Below, one piece after another: positions 42,909 to 49,926 of a stretch of 49,926 nt of DNA. Every line of letters starts with the position of its first letter. Position 1 is the stretch's first letter. The notes beneath the pieces are model-generated. The model did not search any database. It was not told where the DNA came from and saw only the letters and a program-made list of their open reading frames with translations. This DNA comes from Bacteroidales bacterium (GTDB lineage: Bacteria > Bacteroidota > Bacteroidia > Bacteroidales > UBA932), in NCBI GenBank assembly GCA_017415715.1, contig JAFQFD010000044.1:1-49926 (forward strand), given 5' to 3'. Position numbers and translations under genes: made by a program.

Positions 42909-44380
42909 TGAAAGAAATGATAATCGGTGCAGACCTCTTGCCCGAAGCCTACACCGAAAAAGCCGTTAAATCCCAGAACAAATGTAGTGAAAGTCAGCCA
43001 CTTGCACAAGAAAAGTATGTAGATTTCATCGGCTACCTGACCGAGACTATAGGAGCAAGCCTATCAGGTCAGGGAGAAGGACATCAGTCTGTGAATGTAG
43101 CTACAGAAGCAAATCTCCGAGAGTTCTTCAGCCGTTACATATCTGGAAAGGACGGAGACCATATAAACAGATATGCTTTTGCAGATTCCGAATGCAGTCT
43201 ATACCTCTACAACGGGAAACACTACGAAAGGCTGGATGTTAAAAAGTTTGCCTTCTATATCCGCAAGGCCATGGAGCAAATGAATATCGGCATAGTTTAC
43301 CGGCACAAGTCAGCCGAACCGATTGCAAGGTCTATTCTCGAAGATATGCTGACTATCGGTGCAGTGTGGGAGCCGGACAACAGATATATGATTTTCCGAA
43401 ATGGCGTGCTGAATACGGACGATATGATTCTACATCCTCACAGCTCAGATTATCAGACAAACATCGTATTTTCTGACCTTGACTATAATGCCGAATCCGA
43501 ATGTCCTATTTTCAGAAAAGTCGTATCTGAAGCACTCGACCCTGAGACAGCAAAAGTACTTCAGGAAATATGCGGTTATCTTCTATTTCCCGATAGCCGA
43601 CATGAGAAGATAGGCGTACTTGTCGGAGAAGGTCGAAACGGAAAATCTGTCATTCTCAGCATGATTTCGTATGCTCTTGGCGAGAAGAATGTAACGCATT
43701 TCAGTTTACCGCAGATCACAGATGCAAGCGGTATCTATATCGCTAACATGGTCGGCAAGCTGGCGAACATCTGTCATGACTCCGGCAATCTCATAAAGGT
43801 AGGAAATGAGGGCATACTGAAGCAGTATGCATCAGGAGAGCCTTTGACTGCAAAAGTCCTCTATCAGCAACTCATTATCACGACGAACTATCCGCACAGC
43901 ATTATAGCTGTCAATGCCTTGCCTGTTTCAGCCGATGTTTCAGACGGATATTTCCGAAGATTCCTCATTATTGATTTTCCGCATCAGATACCTCTGAATA
44001 AAGTTGATAGACAGCTTTTCGAAAAAATGAAGCCCGAAAGAATGGGAGTTCTGCTGTGGATAATCGAAGGAATGAAACGACTTCTCTCAGAGTCCGACTT
44101 CACAGAGAGTAAGGCTGTCGAAAATATCCGAAGGCAATACAGAAAAGACAACGATATAGTTGCGACCTTCATAGACGAGTATGATCTGAGACCGAGCGAG
44201 ACCGAAATGAGACCACTTTCAGAAGTCTTCCGGATATTTAATGCCTGGACTAAAGACAACAACTACAGACCACTATCCAACAGGACATTTGCAAGCAGAC
44301 TTCGCGGACTTAAATTCCGGACAAAGAAGGTCGGAACGACTCAGGTGTTCATGGAATCAGATTCCGACCTACCGATATAG
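42908..44380 (+). CDS. SF3 helicase / P4-type primase C-terminal protein
   Basis: A 490-residue protein. The D5_N-like region (about 90-225: YAFADSECSLYLYNGKHYERLD, YMIFRNGVLNT, EICGYLLFPDSRHEK) leads into a superfamily 3 helicase core with Walker A GEGRNGKS (240-247; K246, S247), a KLANICHDSG block and the arginine-finger region DGYFRRFLIIDFP. The C-terminus is a winged-helix-like DNA-binding domain (NRTFASRLRGLKF). No TOPRIM or AEP primase motif is evident at the N-terminus. Such proteins replicate P4-like satellites and plasmids. An iteron-like region follows directly. Confidence 0.88.
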   Translation: MKEMIIGADLLPEAYTEKAVKSQNKCSESQPLAQEKYVDFIGYLTETIGASLSGQGEGHQSVNVATEANLREFFSRYISGKDGDHINRYAFADSECSLYLYNGKHYERLDVKKFAFYIRKAMEQMNIGIVYRHKSAEPIARSILEDMLTIGAVWEPDNRYMIFRNGVLNTDDMILHPHSSDYQTNIVFSDLDYNAESECPIFRKVVSEALDPETAKVLQEICGYLLFPDSRHEKIGVLVGEGRNGKSVILSMISYALGEKNVTHFSLPQITDASGIYIANMVGKLANICHDSGNLIKVGNEGILKQYASGEPLTAKVLYQQLIITTNYPHSIIAVNALPVSADVSDGYFRRFLIIDFPHQIPLNKVDRQLFEKMKPERMGVLLWIIEGMKRLLSESDFTESKAVENIRRQYRKDNDIVATFIDEYDLRPSETEMRPLSEVFRIFNAWTKDNNYRPLSNRTFASRLRGLKFRTKKVGTTQVFMESDSDLPI

Positions 44381-44584
44381 CGGACGAAACATCGAAAAAC
44401 GGACTAAACCGGAGAGAGAGAAAGTATAAATCCACTACTAAATAATTGATATTTAACCACTTTGGACTTACGGACATAGTTTCAATATATTAAAATATAT
44501 AAGCAAACATCTTATATATAGGCTGATAGAAAAAACTTTTGAAAATCTCGTCCGTTTCGTCCATTGTCCAAAATCAGAAATGAA
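44381..44584. other. candidate replication origin with short repeats
   Basis: GGACGAAAC (44382-44390), GGACTAAAC (44401-44409), GGACTTAC (44464-44471) and GGACATAG (44472-44479) recur directly; GTTTCGTCC (44554-44562) is the exact inverse of the first. Between them is a very AT-rich block (about 44485-44520). Placement just after an SF3 helicase gene fits an origin. Confidence 0.5.
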
Positions 44585-44959
44585 ATGAAAAAAGAAGATT
44601 CAATCAAAGCAGTACTTCGGGGAGCAATCTTTCACGAACTGAAAACACCGAAGGAAAATATATCTATCGTAATTGAGGGATCAGTCGCAGACATTGACAC
44701 GGGTCGCGAAAAGTTCTCCGTATGGCTGGAGTGCCGAAAGATCAAGAAAGCTGACCTTGTGTGCATTTCAGCAGACAAGCAGGAGCAAATCAAGTCAGCC
44801 GGATGCAAGTATCTACTTATCCATTCCGAAAGAGGAAAGGTCGGCTATTGGGCTGAAATAGGCAAAAGCCTGAACTTCTCTGTATGGGAAAGGCAAGCGA
44901 TTGACGAAGACAATGAGAAGGCATTGATATACGAACTTATGCACCCATATACAGCCTAA
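44585..44959 (+). CDS. hypothetical protein
   Basis: A 124-residue protein, alpha/beta, with no known family, signal peptide or membrane helix. ATG 44585 is preferred over a TTG at 44564. The stop is followed after 2 nt by the terminase-like gene, so it belongs to the same transcript. Confidence 0.6.
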   Translation: MKKEDSIKAVLRGAIFHELKTPKENISIVIEGSVADIDTGREKFSVWLECRKIKKADLVCISADKQEQIKSAGCKYLLIHSERGKVGYWAEIGKSLNFSVWERQAIDEDNEKALIYELMHPYTA

Positions 44960-44961
44960 AC

Positions 44962-45234
44962 ATGAGACGATACGACAAGAAGATTCTTCCGGCAAGAATC
45001 ACACTCGGCATCACACCGGAAGAAAAGATGTTCCTTCTGCTGACAGCAGTTCTCGGATATCCGGCAGGGCAAGCATACAGCATCGCGTTTCAGTCAAAAG
45101 CACTTCCGGACTCCGCAAATGCAACAGCATCAAGACTGATACATCAGCGAAGGATGCAGGAGTCTCTGCGAATCCTACTTCAGTATTATGAAGATAACGC
45201 ATTCAAGTTTAACGATAAAGCAATCGAGTTCTAA
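44962..45234 (+). CDS. small terminase-subunit-like DNA-binding protein
   Basis: A 90-residue basic protein. The layout resembles phage small terminase N-terminal domains: a helix with ITPEEKMFLLLTAVLGYPAGQAYSIAF (about 17-43), then NATASRLIHQRRMQESL (about 53-69), comparable to the A-x-ASRLL-x-x-P-x-V-Q-x-x-I pattern that ends the terminase HTH unit. The match is by pattern only. If correct, it would be the element's packaging-specificity protein. A generic HTH protein is the alternative. Confidence 0.5.
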   Translation: MRRYDKKILPARITLGITPEEKMFLLLTAVLGYPAGQAYSIAFQSKALPDSANATASRLIHQRRMQESLRILLQYYEDNAFKFNDKAIEF

Positions 45235-45251
45235 AAATCAACAATTAAGAT

Positions 45252-45458
45252 ATGAATAATCAAGAATTATCGGCAATGATAGCCGAAGAAGTCAGCAAGG
45301 CTGTTGCTCCACTATATGAGCAGATGGCGCAGATCAAAAAAGGAAACATACCACCAAAAGAAGAGGAGACGAAGCAGGAGCCGGAGGAAAAAGAGGAAGA
45401 AACTCCGGACTTTACCTCAACAGCAAAAAGATTAAGAGCAAAAGGACTTATAAAATAA
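45252..45458 (+). CDS. small charged coiled-coil protein
   Basis: A 68-residue protein: an amphipathic helix (AMIAEEVSKAVAPLYEQMAQIKKG), a Glu/Lys-rich central linker and a basic end (TAKRLRAKGLIK). No family recognised. One nt-scale spacing to the next gene (TAA then ATG) suggests coupled expression. The form would suit a scaffold-like or DNA-binding accessory, but this is speculative. Confidence 0.6.
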   Translation: MNNQELSAMIAEEVSKAVAPLYEQMAQIKKGNIPPKEEETKQEPEEKEEETPDFTSTAKRLRAKGLIK

Positions 45459-46097
45459 ATGACAATGAAACAGATAATACCAATATCGTTTGTTTCGGCA
45501 ATCAGCCGAGATTTCATTAAGGGGGAGATAGCCACCCTCAACGATAAGTTATCAAGGATTCAGGCGGTACTTGCAACAGCCGGAGAAGCGACCCTTGAAG
45601 AAGCAGCCGAATATCAGGAGAAAGGCGCCGACCACAAAAGAAAAGCTGTTATGCAGGAGTGTGAGGACTATATAAACCGCACTGGGATGCCGGACTATTT
45701 CCGAGAGGATTTCCGGAAAAAGGCATGGGAATCTTGCCCGAATGAGTATATATCAAGACTTGCGAGCGTTATGACCATAAACAAGTTGAGGTTCGATAAA
45801 GATGTGCGAGAGGTTGGCGGGAAGTGGGTCATATCGCAGGAGATCGAGGATGCAATAATACAGAAACGCACATACACGCTGACAGCCGAAGAAATGGAAG
45901 CATTCGGCATATATGAGCAGATTTTGGAACTTGCCGACCAGCTTCATAAAAGGCATTACTACCTTTCTGACAATGGACTATATGAAGATGATTTCGAGAT
46001 AATTGAGGACAAAGCGGTGCTTGCCGAAAAGTTCCTGACTTATCAGCGCAGTAGTCCTGAAGAATATGAGAGAAGAAAACAGATGATTCTTCCATAG
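45459..46097 (+). CDS. hypothetical protein, last gene of replication operon
   Basis: A 212-residue helical, charged protein with no recognised domain. It may start at ATG 45465 instead (MKQIIPISF). It directly follows the small coiled-coil gene and ends before a terminator at 46131-46165. Function unknown. Confidence 0.6.
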   Translation: MTMKQIIPISFVSAISRDFIKGEIATLNDKLSRIQAVLATAGEATLEEAAEYQEKGADHKRKAVMQECEDYINRTGMPDYFREDFRKKAWESCPNEYISRLASVMTINKLRFDKDVREVGGKWVISQEIEDAIIQKRTYTLTAEEMEAFGIYEQILELADQLHKRHYYLSDNGLYEDDFEIIEDKAVLAEKFLTYQRSSPEEYERRKQMILP

Positions 46098-46130
46098 TTT
46101 CTGACATAATCCATTATTTTGTTGAGCGGA

Positions 46131-46165
46131 AAAGGGACAGCCGAGAGGTTCTCCCTTTATTTTTT
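46131..46165 (+). terminator. terminator of the replication operon
   Basis: AAAGGGA (46131-46137) pairs with TCCCTTT (46152-46158), followed by ATTTTTT (46159-46165). Confidence 0.75.
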
Positions 46166-46166
46166 A

Positions 46167-46174
46167 TATATTTG
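46167..46174 (+). promoter_or_regulatory. -7 element of the structured RNA
   Basis: TATATTTG matches TAnnTTTG. Transcription would start near 46181, just ahead of the long hairpin. Confidence 0.6.
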
Positions 46175-46180
46175 CAGAAC

Positions 46181-46344
46181 ATACTGAAATTTATGCGTTA
46201 ACCGCTATTCTCGCTGTTGGAACTTAGGACACTTCAATGCGATCGGGAATGACTGTTAATGCTCATGCTTTGCATGGGCTGAGTCGTTCTGTCGCAAGGT
46301 TAGTCCTAAGGCCTCAACAGAGAATGGTTTAGTCCATGCTTTTT
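46181..46344 (+). ncRNA. long-hairpin RNA, 6S-like
   Basis: About 160 nt that folds as one rod: AACC/GGTT (46200-46203/46326-46329), ATTCT/AGAAT (46207-46211/46321-46325), CTGTTGG/TCAACAG (46214-46220/46314-46320) and CTTAGGAC/GTCCTAAG (46223-46230/46303-46310). Then comes a near-symmetric bubble (46231-46239 opposite 46295-46302), CGA/TCG, GAATGACT/AGTCGTTC (46247-46254/46282-46289) and GCTCATGC/GCATGGGC (46261-46268/46272-46279) around a TTT loop. A -7 element precedes and TTTTT (46340-46344) follows. The rod with a central open bubble is the form of 6S RNA. Family assignment is by shape only; an mRNA leader is the alternative. Confidence 0.55.
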
Positions 46345-46578
46345 ATGTGGGTGCTAGGTGTCATATTGGGAGTGATCATTGTTACCTGTCTGATTTTCGG
46401 ATGGTATTCAATGGATAATTATGCTCCTAAAAAAAGAGTCTTGATCTTGTCCGTGATCGTGGCTGGTATAGTAATGTTTGCTTTTCTTGTTTGCTTTCTT
46501 GCGGACATATTGGGTACTATTGGCTTATACCTCTTGTGTACTATCGCCTTTCTTGGGCCTATTTTTAAAGGGAAGTAA
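46345..46578 (+). CDS. small two- to three-helix membrane protein
   Basis: A 77-residue protein made mostly of hydrophobic helices (VLGVILGVIIVTCLIFGWY, VLILSVIVAGIVMFAFLVCF, IGLYLLCTIAFLG). ATG 46345 is preferred over ATG 46336 because the latter overlaps the RNA's T run. Function unknown; it shares an AT-rich segment with the lipoprotein that follows. Confidence 0.6.
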   Translation: MWVLGVILGVIIVTCLIFGWYSMDNYAPKKRVLILSVIVAGIVMFAFLVCFLADILGTIGLYLLCTIAFLGPIFKGK

Positions 46579-46600
46579 TAAACCATTTAATACTTGTTAT

Positions 46601-47002
46601 ATGAAGAAATTAGTTTTATTAATGCTTTTGGCATTCGGTTTCCTGTCGTGTTCAAAGAGTGGAGACGAATTGAATTTATCTTTGGCTAATACTACATGGA
46701 CATCAAGTTATGGATCAGATGAAAGTGTGGTATTAGAGTTTGCTGAAAAGAGTGTCGTCTTTTTTAAAGCAGACAAGCAATTAAATATCAAAGGTGACGC
46801 TCAATCAGGTACATATAGTTATGATGGAGAAGTTGTTAAGTTTAACCTTAATGGTAAACCTTGGCATCAGTGGACCTTTAAGGAGGGAGTAGTGACCGGG
46901 AATACTATGTTTGTGACATATGATCAGTATAACTATAATCCGGATACAGGTAAATATGATGACTTCATGTTTGAGGATGATCGAACTTTTAGAAAATTAT
47001 AA
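46601..47002 (+). CDS. small lipocalin-like lipoprotein
   Basis: A 133-residue lipoprotein (C17-18 region, GFLSCSKSG). The mature part, LANTTWTSSYGSDESVVLEF through GTYSYDGEVVKFNLNG, is the short beta-barrel pattern of Bacteroidales lipocalin-like/ META-like lipoproteins. It is the last gene of the element and is likely cargo. A terminator follows at 47111. Confidence 0.75.
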   Translation: MKKLVLLMLLAFGFLSCSKSGDELNLSLANTTWTSSYGSDESVVLEFAEKSVVFFKADKQLNIKGDAQSGTYSYDGEVVKFNLNGKPWHQWTFKEGVVTGNTMFVTYDQYNYNPDTGKYDDFMFEDDRTFRKL

Positions 47003-47110
47003 TAAAAATTTCTCAAGGTCGCACATCAACGAAAACGAGACTCCGGCCATACCCCCGACCCCCTTGCCGATCTGCCGGAAAGTTCCGATCTTTGTCAAAA
47101 CCGCTATCGA

Positions 47111-47142
47111 ATCCTGTACCCCTATAAGGTGCAGGATTTTTT
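47111..47142 (+). terminator. intrinsic terminator after the lipoprotein gene
   Basis: ATCCTGTACC (47111-47120) pairs with GGTGCAGGAT (47128-47137, one G-U pair), followed by a T run to 47142. The rest of 47003-47240 shows no gene. Confidence 0.8.
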
Positions 47143-47157
47143 GCATCAGGCCGATTC

Positions 47158-47178
47158 TGTTTTCACTTTGTTTTCACT
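47158..47178. repeat. terminal direct repeat inside right end
   Basis: 21 bases identical to 40457-40477 and in the same orientation, 62 bp from the right attachment repeat. Confidence 0.8.
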
Positions 47179-47193
47179 CTTGTTCACAGAAAA

Positions 47194-47228
47194 AGAAAAA
47201 GCACTCACGAAAAACATCGTAAGTGCTT
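47194..47228 (-). terminator. terminator of tRNA-Met supplied by the element
   Basis: AAGCACT (47199-47205) with AGTGCTT (47222-47228), and ACGA/TCGT inside; on the minus strand the T run follows (complement of 47194-47200). Confidence 0.75.
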
Positions 47229-47240
47229 GATTTTCAATGC

Positions 47241-47283
47241 GTGGTCCCTGCAGGGCATGATCCTGCGACCCCCTGATTATGAG
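47241..47283. repeat. right attachment repeat (within tRNA-Met)
   Basis: 43 bases identical to 40296-40338, forming the 3' half of the intact tRNA gene. Integration therefore restores the tRNA. Confidence 0.93.
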
Positions 47284-47316
47284 TCAGGTGCTACTAACCA
47301 ACTGAGCTAAGGGACC
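47242..47316 (-). tRNA. tRNA-Met(CAU), probably elongator
   Basis: On the minus strand: acceptor GGTCCCT (47316-47310) with AGGGACC (47249-47243), discriminator A at 47242, anticodon arm CCTGA-CTCATAA-TCAGG with anticodon CAU, and T stem GCAGG/CCTGC. The T loop is ATCATGC instead of the usual TTCRANY, and the D stem has only three clean pairs, so it is atypical. The first base pair G-C argues against the initiator. A lysidine-modified Ile(CAU) is the main alternative. CCA is not encoded. Confidence 0.85.
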
Positions 47317-47341
47317 AGACTTATTAAAGAACTAAATTTGC

Positions 47342-47380
47342 TGTGGTTCGGAGTGGTTACCGAACCACAATGCAAATATA
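47342..47380 (-). promoter_or_regulatory. -7 element and leader hairpin before tRNA-Met
   Basis: On the minus strand TATATTTG (complement of 47373-47380) fits the -7 consensus. The hairpin TGTGGTTCG (47342-47350)/CGAACCACA (47361-47369) lies at the expected transcript start. No -33 TTTG is visible; the region could also carry read-through from rpsJ. Confidence 0.5.
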
Positions 47381-47403
47381 ATACTTTTTTCGATTTTATC
47401 GAA

Positions 47404-47712
47404 TTAGTTGAGCTTAATCTCAACCTCTACTCCGCTTGAAAGCTCAAGCTTCATGAGAGCGTCCACAGTCTTTGGAGTTGCATCATAGATGTCAAGGAGA
47501 CGGCGGAAAGAGTTGAGCTCAAACTGCTCGCGTGACTTCTTGTTTACGAAAGTCGAGCGGTTTACAGTGAAGATCTTCTTGTTGGTCGGAAGCGGAATAG
47601 GTCCGTTTACGCGAGCACCAGTAGCTGTCACTGTCTCAACGATCTTCTTTGCTGACTTGTCAACAAGCATGTGATCGAATGATTTGAGTTTAATTCTGAT
47701 TATCTGGCTCAT
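47404..47712 (-). CDS. rpsJ: 30S ribosomal protein S10
   Basis: A 102-residue protein of normal length: [53 protein letters not shown] and [23 protein letters not shown]10 is part of the 30S head and of NusB/NusE antitermination. It lies 29 nt downstream of fusA on the same strand. Unusually for Bacteroidales, no rplC follows; the next feature is tRNA-Met. Confidence 0.97.
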   Translation of the reverse strand: MSQIIRIKLKSFDHMLVDKSAKKIVETVTATGARVNGPIPLPTNKKIFTVNRSTFVNKKSREQFELNSFRRLLDIYDATPKTVDALMKLELSSGVEVEIKLN

Positions 47713-47741
47713 ATCAAATTTCGTTGAATTCAGTTAAACAA

Positions 47742-49856
47742 TTATTCGTCGTCATCAGTGTTCTTGTAACCACTCTTCTCGATAACTTCCTTAGCAAGTC
47801 CTGCAGGAACCTCAGCATAGTGGTCGAATGACATTGTGCTGGTTGCACGACCTGAAGAAATGGTACGGAGGATAGTTACGTAACCGAACTGCTCTGCGAG
47901 TGGAACGTATGCCTTTACGATACGTGCACCGAGAGTCGAGTCCATCGCGTTGATCTGACCGCGACGACGGTTGAGGTCACCTACGATATCACCCATGTAG
48001 TCCTCTGGAGTAACGACTTCGAGGCTCATGATAGGCTCGAGGAGAACCGGCTTAGCCTTAGGGCAAGCGTGACGGAATGCCAGACGTGCTGCAAGCTCGA
48101 ATGAGAGCTGGTCTGAGTCCACTGGGTGGAATGAACCATCCTTAAGGGTAACCTTGAGTGATGGAACCTCGTATCCTGCGAGGACACCGTTTGACATTGC
48201 TGACTTGAAGCCCTTCTCTACAGACGGGATGAACTCCTTAGGAACGTTACCACCCTTCACCTCATCAATGAACTGAAGTCCTGTAACTCCCTCATCTGCA
48301 GGTCCGATCTCAACGATGATATCTGCGAACTTACCACGTCCACCGGTCTGCTTCTTGAATACCTCACGATGCTGAACGGTCTGAGTGATAGCCTCTTTGT
48401 AGTTAACCTGAGGTGCACCCTGGTTGATGTCTACACCGAACTCGCGACGGAGACGGTCAACGATGATGTCAAGGTGAAGCTCACCCATACCGCTGATGAC
48501 TGTCTGGCCTGTCTCGTGGTCAGTCTTGACTGTGAATGTAGGGTCCTCCTCTGCGAGCTTGGCGAGTGCAATGCCGAGCTTGTCAAGATCCTTCTGGGTC
48601 TTAGGCTCGACTGCAAGTCCGATAACCGGATCAGGGAACTCCATAGACTCGAGAGTGATAGGAGACTGCTCGAAGCAGATTGTATCACCGGTGCGGAGAT
48701 CCTTGAAACCTACTGCTGCGCAGATGTCACCTGCCTCAACGAACTCGATAGGGTTCTGCTTGTTTGAGTGCATCTGGAAAAGGCGTGAAACGCGCTCCTT
48801 CTTGCCTGTACGTGTGTTAAGCACGTATGAACCTGCATCAAGCTTACCTGAATATGCTCTCATGAACGCGAGACGACCTACGAATGGGTCTGTAGCGATC
48901 TTGAATACGAGAGCTGCGAATGGCTCCTTGATGCTAGGCTGGCGTACTTCCTCGTCACCTGTGTTAGGGTTTGTACCCTTTACGGCACCCTTGTCAAGTG
49001 GTGATGGGAGGTAACGCATTACTGCGTTGAGAAGGAACTGAACACCCTTGTTCTTGAATGATGAACCACAGCATGCAGGAACGATGGCCATGTCGATGGT
49101 AGCCTTTCTGAGGGCTGCGATAACCTCTTCCTCAGAGATTGAATCAGGATCCTCGAAGAACTTCTCCATGAGAGTCTCGTCATACTCGGCAGCAGCCTCA
49201 ACGAGCTTCTCTCTCCATGCGTTTGCCTCATCCACATACTTCTCAGGGATGTCAGTAATCTGATAGTTTACGAGAGCATCTGAGTTGTGGTCATAGATCA
49301 TTGCCTTCATTGCGACAAGGTCGATGATACCGTCGAACTTGTCCTCTGCTCCGATAGGAATGCAGATAGGAACTGCACGCGCACCGAGCTTCTCCTTCAT
49401 CTCGTCGATTACTGCGAAGAAGTCAGCACCTACACGGTCCATCTTGTTCACATAGGCAATCTTTGGAACGCCATACTTGTCAGCCTGGCGCCATACAGTC
49501 TCAGACTGTGGCTGTACACGTCCTACCGCACAGAAGGTAGCGACTGTACCGTCGAGCACACGGAGCGAACGCTCAACCTCAACAGTGAAGTCAACGTGGC
49601 CCGGAGTGTCGATAAGGTTGATCTGATATGTATCCCCGTTATAGTTCCAGAATGCAGTTGTAGCAGCGGATGTAATGGTGATACCGCGCTCCTGCTCCTG
49701 AACCATCCAGTCCATTGTGGCACCACCCTCATGCACCTCACCGAGCTTGTGTGTCTTACCGGTATAATAGAGGATACGCTCTGAGGTAGTGGTCTTACCG
49801 GCATCAATGTGAGCCATGATACCGATGTTTCTTGTGAATTTAAGATCTCTTGCCAT
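47742..49856 (-). CDS. fusA: translation elongation factor G
   Basis: A 704-residue GTPase of normal length. G1 AHIDAGKTT (about 15-23), switch region [14 protein letters not shown]3 DTPGHVDF (about 84-91), G4 NKMD (about 138-141), then EF-G domains II-V ending in the [21 protein letters not shown] block. It catalyses ribosomal translocation. Gene order rpsG-fusA-rpsJ is as in Bacteroidota str/S10 clusters. Confidence 0.98.
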   Translation of the reverse strand: MARDLKFTRNIGIMAHIDAGKTTTSERILYYTGKTHKLGEVHEGGATMDWMVQEQERGITITSAATTAFWNYNGDTYQINLIDTPGHVDFTVEVERSLRVLDGTVATFCAVGRVQPQSETVWRQADKYGVPKIAYVNKMDRVGADFFAVIDEMKEKLGARAVPICIPIGAEDKFDGIIDLVAMKAMIYDHNSDALVNYQITDIPEKYVDEANAWREKLVEAAAEYDETLMEKFFEDPDSISEEEVIAALRKATIDMAIVPACCGSSFKNKGVQFLLNAVMRYLPSPLDKGAVKGTNPNTGDEEVRQPSIKEPFAALVFKIATDPFVGRLAFMRAYSGKLDAGSYVLNTRTGKKERVSRLFQMHSNKQNPIEFVEAGDICAAVGFKDLRTGDTICFEQSPITLESMEFPDPVIGLAVEPKTQKDLDKLGIALAKLAEEDPTFTVKTDHETGQTVISGMGELHLDIIVDRLRREFGVDINQGAPQVNYKEAITQTVQHREVFKKQTGGRGKFADIIVEIGPADEGVTGLQFIDEVKGGNVPKEFIPSVEKGFKSAMSNGVLAGYEVPSLKVTLKDGSFHPVDSDQLSFELAARLAFRHACPKAKPVLLEPIMSLEVVTPEDYMGDIVGDLNRRRGQINAMDSTLGARIVKAYVPLAEQFGYVTILRTISSGRATSTMSFDHYAEVPAGLAKEVIEKSGYKNTDDDE

Positions 49857-49880
49857 TGTTCGTCTGGTATAGGGATAAGA

Positions 49881-49926
49881 TTAGAACCTGAAATGTGCAA
49901 ATGCCTTGTTGGCCTCTGCCATTCTG
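49881..49926 (-). CDS. rpsG: 30S ribosomal protein S7, C-terminal end (partial)
   Basis: Reading the minus strand from the window edge gives RMAEANKAFAHFRF and stop at 49881-49883, the conserved C-terminus of S7. The rest lies beyond the window. It is 24 nt upstream of fusA, in the usual order. Confidence 0.88.
   Translation of the reverse strand, partial: RMAEANKAFAHFRF

Larger units (their letters stand above)
40296..47283. mobile_element. tRNA-Met-integrated element of about 7 kb
   Basis: It is bounded by perfect 43-bp direct repeats (40296-40338 and 47241-47283); the right copy is the 3' part of an intact tRNA-Met and the left copy is a bare fragment. Inside are a tyrosine recombinase next to the left end, DUF3853, an SF3 helicase, a small terminase-like protein, unknown small proteins, an RNA with a long hairpin and a lipoprotein. 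No relaxase, capsid, portal or large terminase gene is visible, so it is either a satellite-type element or an integrated element relying on another's machinery. Confidence 0.88.

Noticed and set aside
46196-46332. Integron attC site
   Set aside because: The arms lack proper RYYYAAC/GTTRRRY core sites, and no integron integrase is present.
40296-47283. Mobilizable element with relaxase (NBU/IME type)
   Set aside because: No HUH, MobA or ribbon-helix-helix mobilization protein could be recognised; kept open as an alternative to the satellite idea.

Overview
The window looks like chromosome of a gut-type Bacteroidales bacterium. The evidence is the order rpsG-fusA-rpsJ, many SusD-era style lipoproteins with BACON, BspA/DUF285, FISUMP and DUF4988 domains, a DUF3853/tyrosine-recombinase mobile element, and several copies of the Bacteroidota promoter element TAnnTTTG with a TTTG about 20 nt upstream. 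Shine-Dalgarno sequences are mostly absent, as usual for the phylum. The genus cannot be fixed from the sequence alone. The core is moderately GC-rich; bases 200-4250 and about 46100-47240 are visibly AT-richer and look acquired.

Layout. (1) 1-162: the last 72 nt of a group I intron, followed by the 3' exon of tRNA-Leu(UAA) and a terminator. (2) 200-4291: an AT-rich accessory stretch with an HNH endonuclease and a translationally coupled trio (small unknown protein, PutAbiC-like membrane protein, collagen-like BspA lipoprotein), then a structured non-coding region. (3) 4292-9098: DUF1295 membrane protein, GH128-like lipoprotein, aquaporin, SLC13/RCK transporter. (4) 9244-16510: the aspartate-to-methionine/threonine branch: Lrp-type regulator with a perfect Lrp box in front of it, metX, fused aspartokinase-homoserine dehydrogenase, metY, asd, plus a GNAT gene. 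(5) 16513-19617: a likely GalNAc-release and phosphorylation operon (GH109, CBM9-like, NahK-like kinase). (6) 19746-27937: DUF456, Xaa-Pro aminopeptidase, DUF4434 lipoprotein, Tat lipoprotein dipeptide epimerase, GH2, deoxyribosyltransferase-like lipoprotein, YkvA. (7) 40010 down to 27990 (minus strand): a run of five large surface lipoproteins and one 48-residue acidic protein, behind a good Bacteroidota promoter. (8) 40296-47283: an integrative element of about 7 kb in the 3' end of a tRNA-Met gene, bounded by 43-bp direct repeats. It carries integrase, DUF3853, SF3 helicase, an iteron-like region, a small terminase-like protein, and a 6S-like long-hairpin RNA. (9) 47242-49926: tRNA-Met, rpsJ, fusA and the end of rpsG.

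The most notable items are the intron-split tRNA-Leu; the compact element, which has phage-satellite-like content and no visible relaxase or capsid gene; the 6S-like RNA inside it; the coupled PutAbiC/collagen-lipoprotein trio; the microprotein inside the BACON lipoprotein locus; and several families of intergenic inverted repeats. No CRISPR array, rRNA gene or complete insertion sequence was seen.
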